From Marinobacter sp. SS5-14b (lineage in GTDB: Bacteria; Pseudomonadota; Gammaproteobacteria; Pseudomonadales; Oleiphilaceae): a stretch of DNA of 64,000 nt. The stretch is from positions 372,001 to 436,000 of the forward strand of contig NZ_JASSVM010000003.1 of assembly GCF_030541005.1 (NCBI RefSeq). The letters run 5' to 3'. Under the pieces are notes generated by a model. The model worked only from the letters and a program-made list of their open reading frames with translations. It was not told where the DNA came from and did not search any database. The translations under genes were made by a program, and so were the position numbers. Within the stretch, counting starts at the first letter, position 1; the number at the start of each line of letters is the position of its first letter. Shown here one piece after another: positions 52,809 through 61,296 of this stretch.

Positions 52809-53828
52809 ATGACACCCCTCGGAACCGCCTCCGTCGCCGCCCTTCGTCAATACACCCGCTTTGCCGCCGCCAACGGCATTGTCGTTGCGGATCTGCTCGG
52901 TCAGGCGGGGATATCGGCGGATACCCTTGAGAGCGATGAGGGCCGCATCGACGGCGAGCAATTCCAAACCTTCCTGCGCTTATTGGCTGAGCGGTCCGCC
53001 AATCCGATTCTGGGCCTGGAAACCGGCGATTTTGTGCAACCGGGTTCATACAGTGTTCTTGGTTACATCACCATGAGCTGTGCCACTCTGGGCGAAGCAA
53101 TCACTCGCATTGCGCCCTATGAAAAGCTGGTGGGCGACATGGGTACCACCCGCATGCGTATGAAGAGCGGAGAGGTTTCTCTGGTGTGGACCTGTAACTT
53201 TACGGACCCGGTTGTTTGGCCTCAAGTCGTTGATAACGTGTTTGCCTCCTGGATTAAGTATGCTCATTGGCTAGCAGATAATGATAAAGCCTCTCCAGTC
53301 CGGGTTTTCCTTAAACGCTCCTCTCCGGGGCCAGATTATGAGGCGGCGTATCGCGAGCGCTGGCGTTGCCCGGTTGTGTTCGAAGCACCGGAGAATGTGG
53401 TTATCATGCGCCAGGATTTGCTTGCCACGCGCCTTCGCCAACCAGATCCGGTATTGCGAAAAACCCTTGAGGCCCATGCGCTTTCACAGTTGGCGCTATT
53501 GGATACCGATACCGATCTGACCAGCAAGGTAAAGCAGAGCATTCAGAAACAGTTAGCTGACGGCATTACCCGGCAAGATCTGGTCGCAGAAGACCTGGGC
53601 ATGACAAGCCGAACCCTTCAGCGCAAACTCAGCCAGGAGGGTGCTTCTTACCAGAAGTTGTTGGATGTGGTGCGTCAGCAAATGGCCCAAGACTACCTGC
53701 GTAACACCGCCATGAGTATTCCGGATATCGCATTGCGGCTGGGGTACAGTGAAACGACGTCGTTTCATCGGAAGTTCAAGGCGGCTGCAGGGAAGACGCC
53801 TGGGGATTATCGCAAAACTGACTTTTAG
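52809..53828 (+). CDS. AraC-family transcriptional regulator
   Basis: A 339-residue regulator. The first 230 residues match the arabinose-binding-like sensor domain found in OruR/ArgR-type and related AraC proteins (GISADTLESDEGRIDGEQF, GSYSVLGYITMSCATLGEAI). The C-terminal two helix-turn-helix motifs are clear: VAEDLGMTSRTLQRKLSQEG and IPDIALRLGYSETTSFHRKF. The ATG at 52809 fits the family start. Ligand and targets are unknown; proximity to argG is suggestive of amino-acid control but not evidence for it. Confidence 0.88.
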   Translation: MTPLGTASVAALRQYTRFAAANGIVVADLLGQAGISADTLESDEGRIDGEQFQTFLRLLAERSANPILGLETGDFVQPGSYSVLGYITMSCATLGEAITRIAPYEKLVGDMGTTRMRMKSGEVSLVWTCNFTDPVVWPQVVDNVFASWIKYAHWLADNDKASPVRVFLKRSSPGPDYEAAYRERWRCPVVFEAPENVVIMRQDLLATRLRQPDPVLRKTLEAHALSQLALLDTDTDLTSKVKQSIQKQLADGITRQDLVAEDLGMTSRTLQRKLSQEGASYQKLLDVVRQQMAQDYLRNTAMSIPDIALRLGYSETTSFHRKFKAAAGKTPGDYRKTDF

Positions 53829-53852
53829 ATAACTCGCTAAGGAGAGCGACCA

Positions 53853-54119
53853 ATGCCCGTAATATCCATGTTCTACGGCATTCTCGTCAGAATGTATCTG
53901 TTGGATAATCAACATCATAATCTTCCGCATATTCACGCCCGGTATGCCGAGTATGAAGCTTCAGTAAGTTTGCATGATGGAGAAGTACTGGCGGGAAATT
54001 TGCCACGAAAACAGCTTCGATTGGTTCAGGCGTGGATTGAACTGCACCGGGAAGAATTGCTGGTAGACTGGGAACTGGCAGTCAGCGGTGAGCTTCCTTT
54101 CAGGGTTGCTCCACTCTAG
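53853..54119 (+). CDS. DUF4160 family protein
   Basis: An 88-residue protein with the DUF4160 signature: MPVISMFYGILVRMYLLDNQ, then HHNLPHIHARYAEYEASVSL with the PHxHxxY core, and a C-terminal helix WIELHREELLVDWELA. The function is unknown. It is paired with a DUF2442 gene 11 bp downstream, an arrangement seen in many genomes that resembles a toxin-antitoxin module. The start has an AAGGAGAG ribosome site. Confidence 0.85.
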   Translation: MPVISMFYGILVRMYLLDNQHHNLPHIHARYAEYEASVSLHDGEVLAGNLPRKQLRLVQAWIELHREELLVDWELAVSGELPFRVAPL

Positions 54120-54130
54120 GGGAGAGACGC

Positions 54131-54391
54131 ATGTATTGGGATATCAAGAGTGTTGAGCCTTTGGATGACTATAGGCTGAAGGTGGTTCGTATTGATGGCC
54201 TTGAGGGCGTGATGGATATGGCGCCTTATCTTGATAAAGGCGTATTTCGAGAGCTGAGAGATCTGGACTATTTTCGGCAGGTCGGCATCAGTTATGGTGC
54301 TATCACTTGGCCTAATGGCCAGGACATCGCGCCGGAGACGGTTGAAGATGAATTGAAACGGTCGGCGCTTTTGAAGGTGTCGGAGGGCTGA
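54131..54391 (+). CDS. DUF2442 family protein
   Basis: An 86-residue protein with the DUF2442 pattern: IKSVEPLDDYRLKVVRIDGL, DMAPYLDKGVFRELRDLDYF and YGAITWPNGQDIAPETV. The function is unknown. It forms a two-gene unit with the DUF4160 gene and probably its partner. A GGGGAGAG site lies before the start and a terminator shortly after the stop. Confidence 0.85.
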   Translation: MYWDIKSVEPLDDYRLKVVRIDGLEGVMDMAPYLDKGVFRELRDLDYFRQVGISYGAITWPNGQDIAPETVEDELKRSALLKVSEG

Positions 54392-54407
54392 TAACCCACA
54401 AAAAAGA

Positions 54408-54434
54408 AAGCCAGCTCATAGGAGCTGGCTTAAA
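54408..54434 (+). terminator. Hairpin after the DUF4160/DUF2442 pair
   Basis: AAGCCAGCTC, loop ATAG, GAGCTGGCTT, a perfect 10-bp stem with A-runs on both sides; T-run is weak on the plus strand, so it may act from the other side as well. Confidence 0.65.
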
Positions 54435-54440
54435 AATTCG

Positions 54441-54575
54441 GAGAACGAAAGTGCCTGAAAAATTCGTTGATCCTGTGGAAGGTCACCCAACGGCGGCGGA
54501 GGTACTACTCGGCTCCTCCACCATGGGGTGGATACTGCTTCATTCCACAATTTCAGGATAGGGCTTTGCGTTCTC
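54441..54575. other. Nested fold-back region, possible structured RNA
   Basis: Five inverted segments lie inside one another: GAGAACG/CGTTCTC, CCTGAAA/TTTCAGG, TGTGGAA/TTCCACA, CACCC/GGGTG and GGAGG/CCTCC. Together they could fold a 135-base region into one long interrupted hairpin. No believable protein is encoded. It lies between a terminator hairpin and the convergent end of the response-regulator gene. Confidence 0.4.
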
Positions 54576-54620
54576 GTTGTCTGTTTGTGATGTGTGTCCC
54601 AGTGTTACTGTTTGTGTGGG

Positions 54621-55592
54621 CTACACACCTTCCCGTAACTCCGGTGTGGTTTCAGTAAAGAGGCGGGTTTCGTAGGCGTCTACCAGGCCTTGTACGGCCG
54701 CGCGCTCCATGTCCTGAACCGTTGGGGTGCCGTCTTCAGCGTTGGACCGGCACAGCACCATGCCGGCTTCGACAGAGATGTAGCCGGCCGTGGTTTTCAG
54801 CGCCTTGTGATTGATGCCGTCGAAGATACGACGGAAGGCGGTGGTGGTGCAGTGGTCGTTGTTCGGGAAGTAAGACACGATGGCAAACTGGTTGTCGCCC
54901 ACCCGGCACAGGGCATCGATGGGGCGAATCAGGGTGCTCAGGCGGCGGGCAATGCCGACGCTGAGTTCGCTCATTACGCTGGGAGGGTGTTTGCGTTTCA
55001 AATCCTGCCAATTGCGGATGCCGCACATAACGTAGGCCGTCGCGCCACCACGGGATTCTGCGTGGCGCAGGGTTTTCTGAAGGCGTTGGCGGCCGTATTT
55101 GGTGTTGCACAGGCCGGTTTCCAGATCGATGATGTTGCTGGATTCCAGCTCCCGGTTGTTTTCGACCAACAGGGCGTTGGCTCGCAGCAATGTGTTCTGG
55201 CGGTCGGCCATGCGGTCGGCTGCGAAAATGCGGGGAATCAGCTGTTTGGTCATGTCAGATTTGTAGATGAAGTCGTCTACGCCCCGGTCGAAGGCTTCTG
55301 ACAGCGCTTCTACGCTTTCCCGGGCGGTGAGAAGGATCACGTAGGTGTAGTGGTTGTCTTGCTCATCCTGCTGGCGCACGTGGTCTGTGAGTTGCAGGCC
55401 GTCCATCTCAGGCATCAGCCAGTCGGCAATGAGCACGCTAACAGCCCGCTCTTCCATCAGCTTCAGGGCTGCGGGTGCATTGTTGGCAATGCGTATGTCG
55501 CGGTAGCCGGCATTTCGCAAGGTGCGGCCGACAACCATACTGCTGAATTTGGCGTCGTCTACTACGAGAATGGGTAAGTCCAGATTTGGCAT
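54621..55592 (-). CDS. Response regulator with degenerate GGDEF domain
   Basis: A 323-residue protein. The receiver domain has LPILVVDDAKFSSMVVGRTL, the phosphorylation site in LIADWLMPEMDGLQL and the lysine in DDFIYKSDM. The second domain starts IDLETGLCNTKYGRQRLQKT like a GGDEF domain, but the active-site loop reads RVGDNQFAIVSYF in place of GGDEF, so cyclase activity is not expected. It may bind cyclic di-GMP or GTP or act through protein contacts. The start at 55592 is chosen because the receiver domain begins there; the frame further upstream overlaps yajQ on the other strand and is not protein-like. Confidence 0.85.
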   Translation of the reverse strand: MPNLDLPILVVDDAKFSSMVVGRTLRNAGYRDIRIANNAPAALKLMEERAVSVLIADWLMPEMDGLQLTDHVRQQDEQDNHYTYVILLTARESVEALSEAFDRGVDDFIYKSDMTKQLIPRIFAADRMADRQNTLLRANALLVENNRELESSNIIDLETGLCNTKYGRQRLQKTLRHAESRGGATAYVMCGIRNWQDLKRKHPPSVMSELSVGIARRLSTLIRPIDALCRVGDNQFAIVSYFPNNDHCTTTAFRRIFDGINHKALKTTAGYISVEAGMVLCRSNAEDGTPTVQDMERAAVQGLVDAYETRLFTETTPELREGV

Positions 55593-55728
55593 TGTTTGTC
55601 TACTTCTTACCAGTCCATTGTCAGATGCGATCAGTCGCCGCTCTTGGTATGCTTTGGCGGTTTTTAACATCCGGAATTGAAAACGTCGCCACAGTATACC
55701 CCCCGGCGGCCTTGGGAGAACAACGACT

Positions 55729-56211
55729 ATGCCTTCTTTTGACATTGTTTCAGAAATTGAGATGCACGAAGTTACAAACGCGGTGGACCAGGCCAAGCGT
55801 GAACTGGGTAATCGCTGGGACTTCAAGAACGTAGACGCCGACATCGAGCTGGAAGACAAGCGCGTTACCTTGAGCGCTGAGCAGGAGTTCCAGCTGGAGC
55901 AGTTGGTGGATATGATGAGAATGGCTTTCGCCAAGCGCAACCTGGATAGCCGGGCATTGGCGGAAGATGGCGAAAGCAAATCCGGCAAGCTGGTGAAGCA
56001 GCACTTCGCGCTGAAGCAGGGTATTGAAACGGATATGGCCAAGAAGATCGTGAAAATGATCAAGGATAAGAAGATGAAGGTGCAGGCCAGCATTCAGGGT
56101 GACAAGGTGCGGGTTACCGGCAAGAAGCGTGATGATCTGCAGGAGGCCATCGCCATGCTGCGCGAGGCGGAGCTGGATATTCCTCTGCAGTTCAATAACT
56201 TCCGCGATTGA
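55729..56211 (+). CDS. yajQ: YajQ family nucleotide-binding protein
   Basis: A 160-residue protein of the UPF0234/YajQ family. Conserved blocks: [60 protein letters not shown] and [20 protein letters not shown]. Some members bind cyclic di-GMP and influence gene expression; others bind nucleic acids. Length is standard. It is followed closely by the AmpG-like gene on the same strand. Confidence 0.97.
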   Translation: MPSFDIVSEIEMHEVTNAVDQAKRELGNRWDFKNVDADIELEDKRVTLSAEQEFQLEQLVDMMRMAFAKRNLDSRALAEDGESKSGKLVKQHFALKQGIETDMAKKIVKMIKDKKMKVQASIQGDKVRVTGKKRDDLQEAIAMLREAELDIPLQFNNFRD

Positions 56212-56237
56212 TTCTGCGAAGACCAGGAGAATAACTT

Positions 56238-57605
56238 ATTCAAATCGGCAGCCTTCTGGCCCTGATCAGGGAGTCCTTCTACACCTACACCCGTTGGCAG
56301 GCAGTGGCCATGCTGTTTCTCGGGTTTTCCGCCGGTTTGCCGTTTTTGCTGGTGTTCTCAACGCTGAACGCGCGGCTGGCGGATGTTGGGGTGGATACCG
56401 CCACCATTGGCTTTTTCAGCTGGCTGGGCATTACCTATTCCATCAAGGTGGTCTGGGCGCCGGTGGTGGACAGGGTGAAGCTGCCTGTGCTGGACCGATT
56501 ACTGGGTAAGCGGCGAAGCTGGATTCTGCTGGCCCAGGCCGGAATTGCGCTGGGGTTGTTCCTGATGGCAACGGTGGATCCGGTAGCCGCGCCGGAAACC
56601 CTGGCACTGTTCGGTTTGCTGGTGGCATTTTCCTCGGCCACACAGGATGTGGCCATCGATGCGTACCGAATTGAGATTGCCGATGAGCGGTTGCAGGCGG
56701 CGTTGGCCGGCACCTACATTTTCGGGTACCGATTGGCGTTGTTGGTGGCGGGTGCGGGTGCTCTGTATCTCGCGGCCTTCTGGTCCTGGGAGGTGTCCTA
56801 TCTGGTGATGGCAGCGTTGGTGGGGGTAGGTGCGGTGACCGTGCTGTTGGTGCGGGAGCCGAAGGTGAACCACTTTGCTGCGGCTCAGGATATTGCCCAC
56901 AGGATTGAAGAAGAAGCAGCCATACGCGGGCATTTGCCACCCCGGCTGGCCCGTTTGGTGGGTTGGTTTTATGCCGCTATTGCCGGGCCGTTTCTGGACT
57001 TTTTCCGGCGCTACAAAGAGCTGGCGATCGCCATTCTGGTGTTGGTAGCGGTCTACCGGATTTCCGATATCGCCATGGGAGTAATGGCCAACCCGTTCTA
57101 CCTGAACTTCATGGGCTTCAGCAAAACCGAAGTGGCAGACGTGACCAAGGTGTTTGGCTTCCTGATGACCATTGTCGGTTCCCTGGTGGGGGGTGTGCTG
57201 GTAGTGCGGTATGGCGTTCGGCAGATTCTGCTGGCGGGCGCCTTTCTGACGGCGGCCACGAACCTGTTGTTTGTCTGGCTGGCCCAGCATCCACCCGATA
57301 TTGTCACTCTGGCCGTGGTGGTCAGTGCCGATAACCTGAGCGGTGGCATCGCCAACGTGGCGCTGATCGCCTGGCTTTCCAGCATGACGAGTGCCTCCTT
57401 CACCGCCACTCAATACGCGTTATTCAGCTCCCTGATGACGTTGCCCGGCAAGTTCCTGGGCGGCTTCTCCGGCATCGTGGTGGCGGACTTCGGCTACGCG
57501 GAGTTCTTCACCCTGTCTGCCGCGATGGGCATCCCGGCGGTGTTTCTGGTGATCTACATGATCAGGAACGGCGCCAGATTGGACGCGCTTGCTCCGACCA
57601 AATAG
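56238..57605 (+). CDS. AmpG-like MFS transporter
   Basis: A polytopic membrane protein with about 12-14 hydrophobic segments, resembling AmpG permeases that import muropeptides for peptidoglycan recycling: LFLGFSAGLPFLLVFSTLNA, VVWAPVVDRVKLP, KRRSWILLAQAGIALGLFL and FSSATQDVAIDAYRIEI. A GTG at 56304 would start inside the first conserved segment and lose the short leading stretch (SLLALIRESFYTYTRW) that relatives have. The in-frame ATT at 56238, 7 bases after AGGAGA, would restore it (455 residues), so a rare ATT start is proposed. It follows yajQ and ends before repeat R9. Confidence 0.85.
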   Translation: MQIGSLLALIRESFYTYTRWQAVAMLFLGFSAGLPFLLVFSTLNARLADVGVDTATIGFFSWLGITYSIKVVWAPVVDRVKLPVLDRLLGKRRSWILLAQAGIALGLFLMATVDPVAAPETLALFGLLVAFSSATQDVAIDAYRIEIADERLQAALAGTYIFGYRLALLVAGAGALYLAAFWSWEVSYLVMAALVGVGAVTVLLVREPKVNHFAAAQDIAHRIEEEAAIRGHLPPRLARLVGWFYAAIAGPFLDFFRRYKELAIAILVLVAVYRISDIAMGVMANPFYLNFMGFSKTEVADVTKVFGFLMTIVGSLVGGVLVVRYGVRQILLAGAFLTAATNLLFVWLAQHPPDIVTLAVVVSADNLSGGIANVALIAWLSSMTSASFTATQYALFSSLMTLPGKFLGGFSGIVVADFGYAEFFTLSAAMGIPAVFLVIYMIRNGARLDALAPTK

Positions 57606-57606
57606 C

Positions 57607-57674
57607 TGGGGTCAGACCCGGGGTCAGACCCCGGTGCATTTGACCTCTCCAAATGTCCTTCTGAACTGACCCCG
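57607..57674. repeat. Palindromic repeat R9, compound and decayed
   Basis: GGGGTCAGACCCGGGGTCAGACCCC on the left, GGTGCATTTGACC and AAATGTCC inside, and a damaged right head (CTGAACTGACCCC). It lies between the convergent ampG-like and selO genes. Confidence 0.85.
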
Positions 57675-57689
57675 ATTCATGCCCCCAAT

Positions 57690-59144
57690 TCAGGACGAGC
57701 AGCTGATGTTGAGGTGTTTGCCCCAGTCTGGCGGCGTGGCAGCGTAGTGTTCGAAGTCGGGTTGCTCGTCGAAGGGATTTTCCAGCACTTTCAACAGTTC
57801 TTTCATTGGCGTGTAATCGCCATTCTGGGCTTCGAGGATCACTTGCTGGGCCAGGTAGTTGCGCAGGATATATTTTGGGTTGGCCTGGCGCATGGCGTGT
57901 TCCCGCTCGTCGTGGGCGCGGGTTTCCTTTTGCAGCCGGGCTTCATAGCGTTCCAGCCATTCGTCGGCCACGCTGCGATCGACAAACAGGTCGCGCACCG
58001 GGGCGTTTCCGTGGAGGTGCAGGTTGGAGATTCCGCGGAAGAAGTGGGTGTAGTCCACCCGGTGCTCGTGCAGCATGCTGAAGGTGTCCATGATCAGGTT
58101 GAGGTCAGATTCTTCGGTTTCTTCCAGCCCGAGTTTGCCTCGCATATTGCTGAGAAAGCGCTGGTTGTAGGCGTGTTCGTAACGGCTGAGGCCATCCCGA
58201 ACAGCGTCTTCGTCCATAATCGGTAGCAGGGCGTTGGCCAGATACTGGCAGTTGGCAAAGCCGATCTGCGGCTGGCGGTTGTAGGCGTAGCGGCCACCCT
58301 GGTCGGTGTGGTTGCAGATGTAGCCGGCGTCGAAATCGTCCAGGAAGGCGTAGGGGCCGTAATCGAAGGTGTCGCCGATGATCGACATGTTGTCGCTGTT
58401 CATCACGCCATGGCAGAAACCTACCGCCTGCCAGTCGGCGATCATTCGGGCTGTGCGCTCCACCACTTCTTCAAACCAGCGGGCGTGGCGCTGTTCTTCC
58501 GGCAGGCTGATCAGGTGCGGGAAGTGCAGGGTGATGACGTGTTCCAGCAGGGTTTTTAATACGTCCGGCCCCTCGTGATGGGCGGCGAACTCGAAGTGGC
58601 CGAAGCGGATATGGCTCTGGGCTACCCGCATGAGTGCGGCGGCGGTTTCGATGGATTCACGGCGTACCGGGTCTTTCGCGCTGATGATGAACAACGCCCG
58701 GGTGGTGGGAATGCCCAGCCCGTGCATCGCCTCTGAGCACAGATATTCCCGAATGCTCGAGCGCAACACCGCGCGACCATCGCCAAACCGGGAGTAGGGC
58801 GTGGTGCCGGCGCCTTTCAGATGCCAGTCCCAGCGGGTGCCATCCGGTGCCACGGTTTCCCACAGTAACAGGCCGCGGCCATCCCCCAGCTCCGGGTTGT
58901 ACACGCCGAACTGATGGCCGGTGTATTTCATCGCCACCGGGTCCATCCCCTCCAGCAATTCCGCCCCCGCGCCAATCCCGGCCCAGTCCTGCTCATCCTG
59001 AACATGAAAGCCCAGTTGCGCCGCAAGTGCGTGGTTGAAACACACAATCTTTGGCTCCGACAGTGGCGTTGGCTTTACCCGAGTGTAAAAACTGTCGGGC
59101 AACTCCAGGTAACGATGTTCCACCTTGAAAGCATTGGTGCTCAT
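57690..59144 (-). CDS. selO: Protein adenylyltransferase SelO (YdiU)
   Basis: A 484-residue pseudokinase-fold enzyme that transfers AMP to protein hydroxyls and protects cells from oxidative stress. Conserved parts include MKYTGHQFGVYNPELGDGRG, WHLKGAGTTPYSRFGDGRAV, the catalytic region FCHGVMNSDNMSIIGDTFDY, GPYAFLDDFDAGYICNHTD and NPKYILRNYLAQ. It ends ISCSS, the conserved C-terminal cysteine motif that contains selenocysteine in animal forms. Start and length agree with the family. Confidence 0.96.
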   Translation of the reverse strand: MSTNAFKVEHRYLELPDSFYTRVKPTPLSEPKIVCFNHALAAQLGFHVQDEQDWAGIGAGAELLEGMDPVAMKYTGHQFGVYNPELGDGRGLLLWETVAPDGTRWDWHLKGAGTTPYSRFGDGRAVLRSSIREYLCSEAMHGLGIPTTRALFIISAKDPVRRESIETAAALMRVAQSHIRFGHFEFAAHHEGPDVLKTLLEHVITLHFPHLISLPEEQRHARWFEEVVERTARMIADWQAVGFCHGVMNSDNMSIIGDTFDYGPYAFLDDFDAGYICNHTDQGGRYAYNRQPQIGFANCQYLANALLPIMDEDAVRDGLSRYEHAYNQRFLSNMRGKLGLEETEESDLNLIMDTFSMLHEHRVDYTHFFRGISNLHLHGNAPVRDLFVDRSVADEWLERYEARLQKETRAHDEREHAMRQANPKYILRNYLAQQVILEAQNGDYTPMKELLKVLENPFDEQPDFEHYAATPPDWGKHLNISCSS

Positions 59145-59164
59145 TTTTTGGCCCGGTTATTGAA

Positions 59165-59231
59165 TGGGGTCAGACCCGGGGTCTGACCCCGGTGCATTTG
59201 GTGCGATGAAATGTTCGGGGGTCTGACCCCA
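59165..59231. repeat. Palindromic repeat R10, compound type
   Basis: GGGGTCAGACCCGGGGTCTGACCCC, then GGTGCATTTGGTGCG and GAAATGTTC, then GGGGTCTGACCCC. It lies in the divergent gap between selO and the glucosylglycerate operon. Confidence 0.92.
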
Positions 59232-59255
59232 CAGAGTGCAGAGCAGGGGGTGCAA

Positions 59256-60059
59256 ATGCAACCACAGCTGGTTGTTTTTACGGATCTGGATGGGACCTTG
59301 CTGGATCACCACAGCTACAGCTGGCGGGCGGCGTTGCCGGCGATGGAGCGGCTGGCGGCGAACGGGATTCCTTTGGTACTGAATTCGAGCAAGACCGCAG
59401 CCGAGATGCGGGATTTACAGGGGGCTATGGGCCTTCGGGCGCCGTTTATTGTGGAGAACGGGGCAGCGGTGGTGATTCCTGCCGGTTGTCTGAACTGCAC
59501 CGAGGAAGAGGTGGTTCATTTTGGTGCCTCCTACGCGGAGGTTATGCGCACGCTTTTGGTGCGACGGGAGGAGGGTGCACGATTTCGGGGCTTTTTGGAT
59601 CTTTCTGCCGATGAGCTGGCGGCCCTGGCGGGGCTGACAAACGCCGAGGCTGTGCGCGCCAAACAGCGCCTGGGTACGGAACCTTTGTTGTGGGAAGGAA
59701 CCGAGGCCGAACTGGCGCAATTCATTGCTGCGCTTGAGTTTGAAGGCTTTCGGTTAGTGCAGGGCGGGCGTTTCTGGCATGCGATGGGTACCTTCGATAA
59801 GGCTGAGGGGGCCCGGTTCTTGCTGAAGCGTTATCAGGAGTTCTATGGCGAGGTGCCGATTCTCACCATTGCACTGGGAGACAGCCCCAATGATCAGGGC
59901 ATGCTGGAGGAGGCAGACATTCCGGTGGTCATTCGCGGGGTGAAGAGCGACCAGGTGCAGTTGCCGTCAGATCGACACGCCATGCGCTCCCTGAAACCCG
60001 GCCCGGAGGGTTGGAATGAATGCGTGCTCAATCTGTTGTTTGAGTACGGCTACCAGTAA
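59256..60059 (+). CDS. HAD-IIB phosphatase, mannosyl/glucosyl-3-phosphoglycerate phosphatase
   Basis: A 267-residue HAD phosphatase of the MpgP/YedP type. Motif I is VVFTDLDGTLLDHHSYSW, motif II LVLNSSKTAAEMRDLQ, and the late motif LGDSPNDQGMLEEADI. The next gene is a glucosyl-3-phosphoglycerate synthase, so this enzyme probably removes the phosphate to give glucosylglycerate, a compatible solute. The ATG at 59256 follows a GGGGG-containing site; a longer frame to 59211 begins inside repeat R10 and is rejected. It is 13 bp from the next gene. Confidence 0.9.
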   Translation: MQPQLVVFTDLDGTLLDHHSYSWRAALPAMERLAANGIPLVLNSSKTAAEMRDLQGAMGLRAPFIVENGAAVVIPAGCLNCTEEEVVHFGASYAEVMRTLLVRREEGARFRGFLDLSADELAALAGLTNAEAVRAKQRLGTEPLLWEGTEAELAQFIAALEFEGFRLVQGGRFWHAMGTFDKAEGARFLLKRYQEFYGEVPILTIALGDSPNDQGMLEEADIPVVIRGVKSDQVQLPSDRHAMRSLKPGPEGWNECVLNLLFEYGYQ

Positions 60060-60072
60060 AGGAGGAGCCGCC

Positions 60073-61296
60073 ATGGGCGACTTTTACCAGAACGGCATTA
60101 TCACCACCCTGCACAACCTTGTGCGCCGCCCCGTGGAAGACATCGAGGCGGATCTGATGAGTTTTCGCAAAGCCCGGCCCATGTCGTTGGTGTTGCCTTC
60201 GCTGTATTCGGAGCTTGAAGGGCCGGCCCTTAAGAACATTGTCCAGGAGCTGACCAAGGTTCCCTATCTGAATGAGATTGTGATCGGCCTGGATCGAGCC
60301 AATGAGGCGCAATACCGCCATGCATTGGAGTACTTTTCGGAGCTGCCGCAACCGTTCAAGGTGCTATGGAACGATGGGCCCCGTCTGCGTGCCCTTGATA
60401 TGAAACTGCGCGAGCAGGGCCTTGCGCCAACAGAGATGGGTAAGGGCCGCAACGTGTGGTACTGCTTTGGCTATGTGCTGGCCTCGGGCGTCAGCAAATC
60501 CGTCGCTCTGCACGATTGTGACATCCTGACCTACTCCCGGGATTTGCTGGCGCGGCTGATTTATCCGGTGGCCAATCCGGGCTTCAACTATATGTTCTGC
60601 AAGGGCTATTACGCTCGCGTGGCAGACGGTAGCATGAATGGCCGGGTCAGCCGGCTGCTGGTCACACCGCTGATTCGTGCCCTGAAAAAAGTCTGCGGGC
60701 CCAATGATTTTCTGGACTACCTGGACAGCTATCGCTACCCGCTGGCTGGCGAGTTCTCCTTCCGCACCGATGTGATCAATGACTTGCGCATTCCCAGCGA
60801 CTGGGGACTGGAAATCGGCGTGCTGTCCGAGATGAAGCGCAACTACGCCACGAACCGGCTTTGCCAGGTGGATGTGGCCGATGTGTACGACCATAAACAC
60901 CAGGAATTGTCGCCGGAAGACGCGAGCCGCGGTTTGTCCAAGATGAGCGTAGACATCTCCAAAGCCCTGTTCCGAAAACTGGCCACCAATGGCGAGATTT
61001 TTTCCAACGAAAAGTTCCGTACCATCAAGGCAAGCTATTTCCGCATTGCCCTGGATTTTGTGGAGACCTACCAGAACGATGCGATCATCAATGGCTTAAG
61101 CTTCGATCGTCATAAGGAGGAGAAGGCCGTAGAACTGTTCGCCCAGAATGTGATGCGGGCAGGCGCCTACTTCCTCGACAACCCCATGGATACGCCGTTC
61201 ATCCCAAGCTGGAACCGGGTAACCAGTGCGATTCCCGATATCCGCGAACAGCTGCTGGAGGCGGTGGAGCTGGATAACGAGGAGTTCCGGCCATGA
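60073..61296 (+). CDS. gpgS: Glucosyl-3-phosphoglycerate synthase
   Basis: A 407-residue GT81-type glycosyltransferase that links NDP-glucose to 3-phosphoglycerate. Typical blocks are [60 protein letters not shown] and the metal-binding [15 protein letters not shown], then [20 protein letters not shown]. The start at 60073 has a strong AAAGGAGGA site; an earlier in-frame ATG at 60016 lies inside the phosphatase gene. The middle position in a three-gene operon with the phosphatase and a phosphorylase indicates glucosylglycerate metabolism. Confidence 0.9.
   Translation: MGDFYQNGIITTLHNLVRRPVEDIEADLMSFRKARPMSLVLPSLYSELEGPALKNIVQELTKVPYLNEIVIGLDRANEAQYRHALEYFSELPQPFKVLWNDGPRLRALDMKLREQGLAPTEMGKGRNVWYCFGYVLASGVSKSVALHDCDILTYSRDLLARLIYPVANPGFNYMFCKGYYARVADGSMNGRVSRLLVTPLIRALKKVCGPNDFLDYLDSYRYPLAGEFSFRTDVINDLRIPSDWGLEIGVLSEMKRNYATNRLCQVDVADVYDHKHQELSPEDASRGLSKMSVDISKALFRKLATNGEIFSNEKFRTIKASYFRIALDFVETYQNDAIINGLSFDRHKEEKAVELFAQNVMRAGAYFLDNPMDTPFIPSWNRVTSAIPDIREQLLEAVELDNEEFRP

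Noticed and set aside
54467..54658. Open frame of 63 codons in the gap after the DUF2442 gene
   Set aside because: No ribosome site, basic and odd composition, and it runs through the fold-back region into the antisense of a real gene.
55593..56093. Long upstream extension of the degenerate GGDEF response-regulator frame
   Set aside because: It is antisense to yajQ and rich in Ser and Leu in a way typical of shadow frames; the receiver domain starts at 55592.
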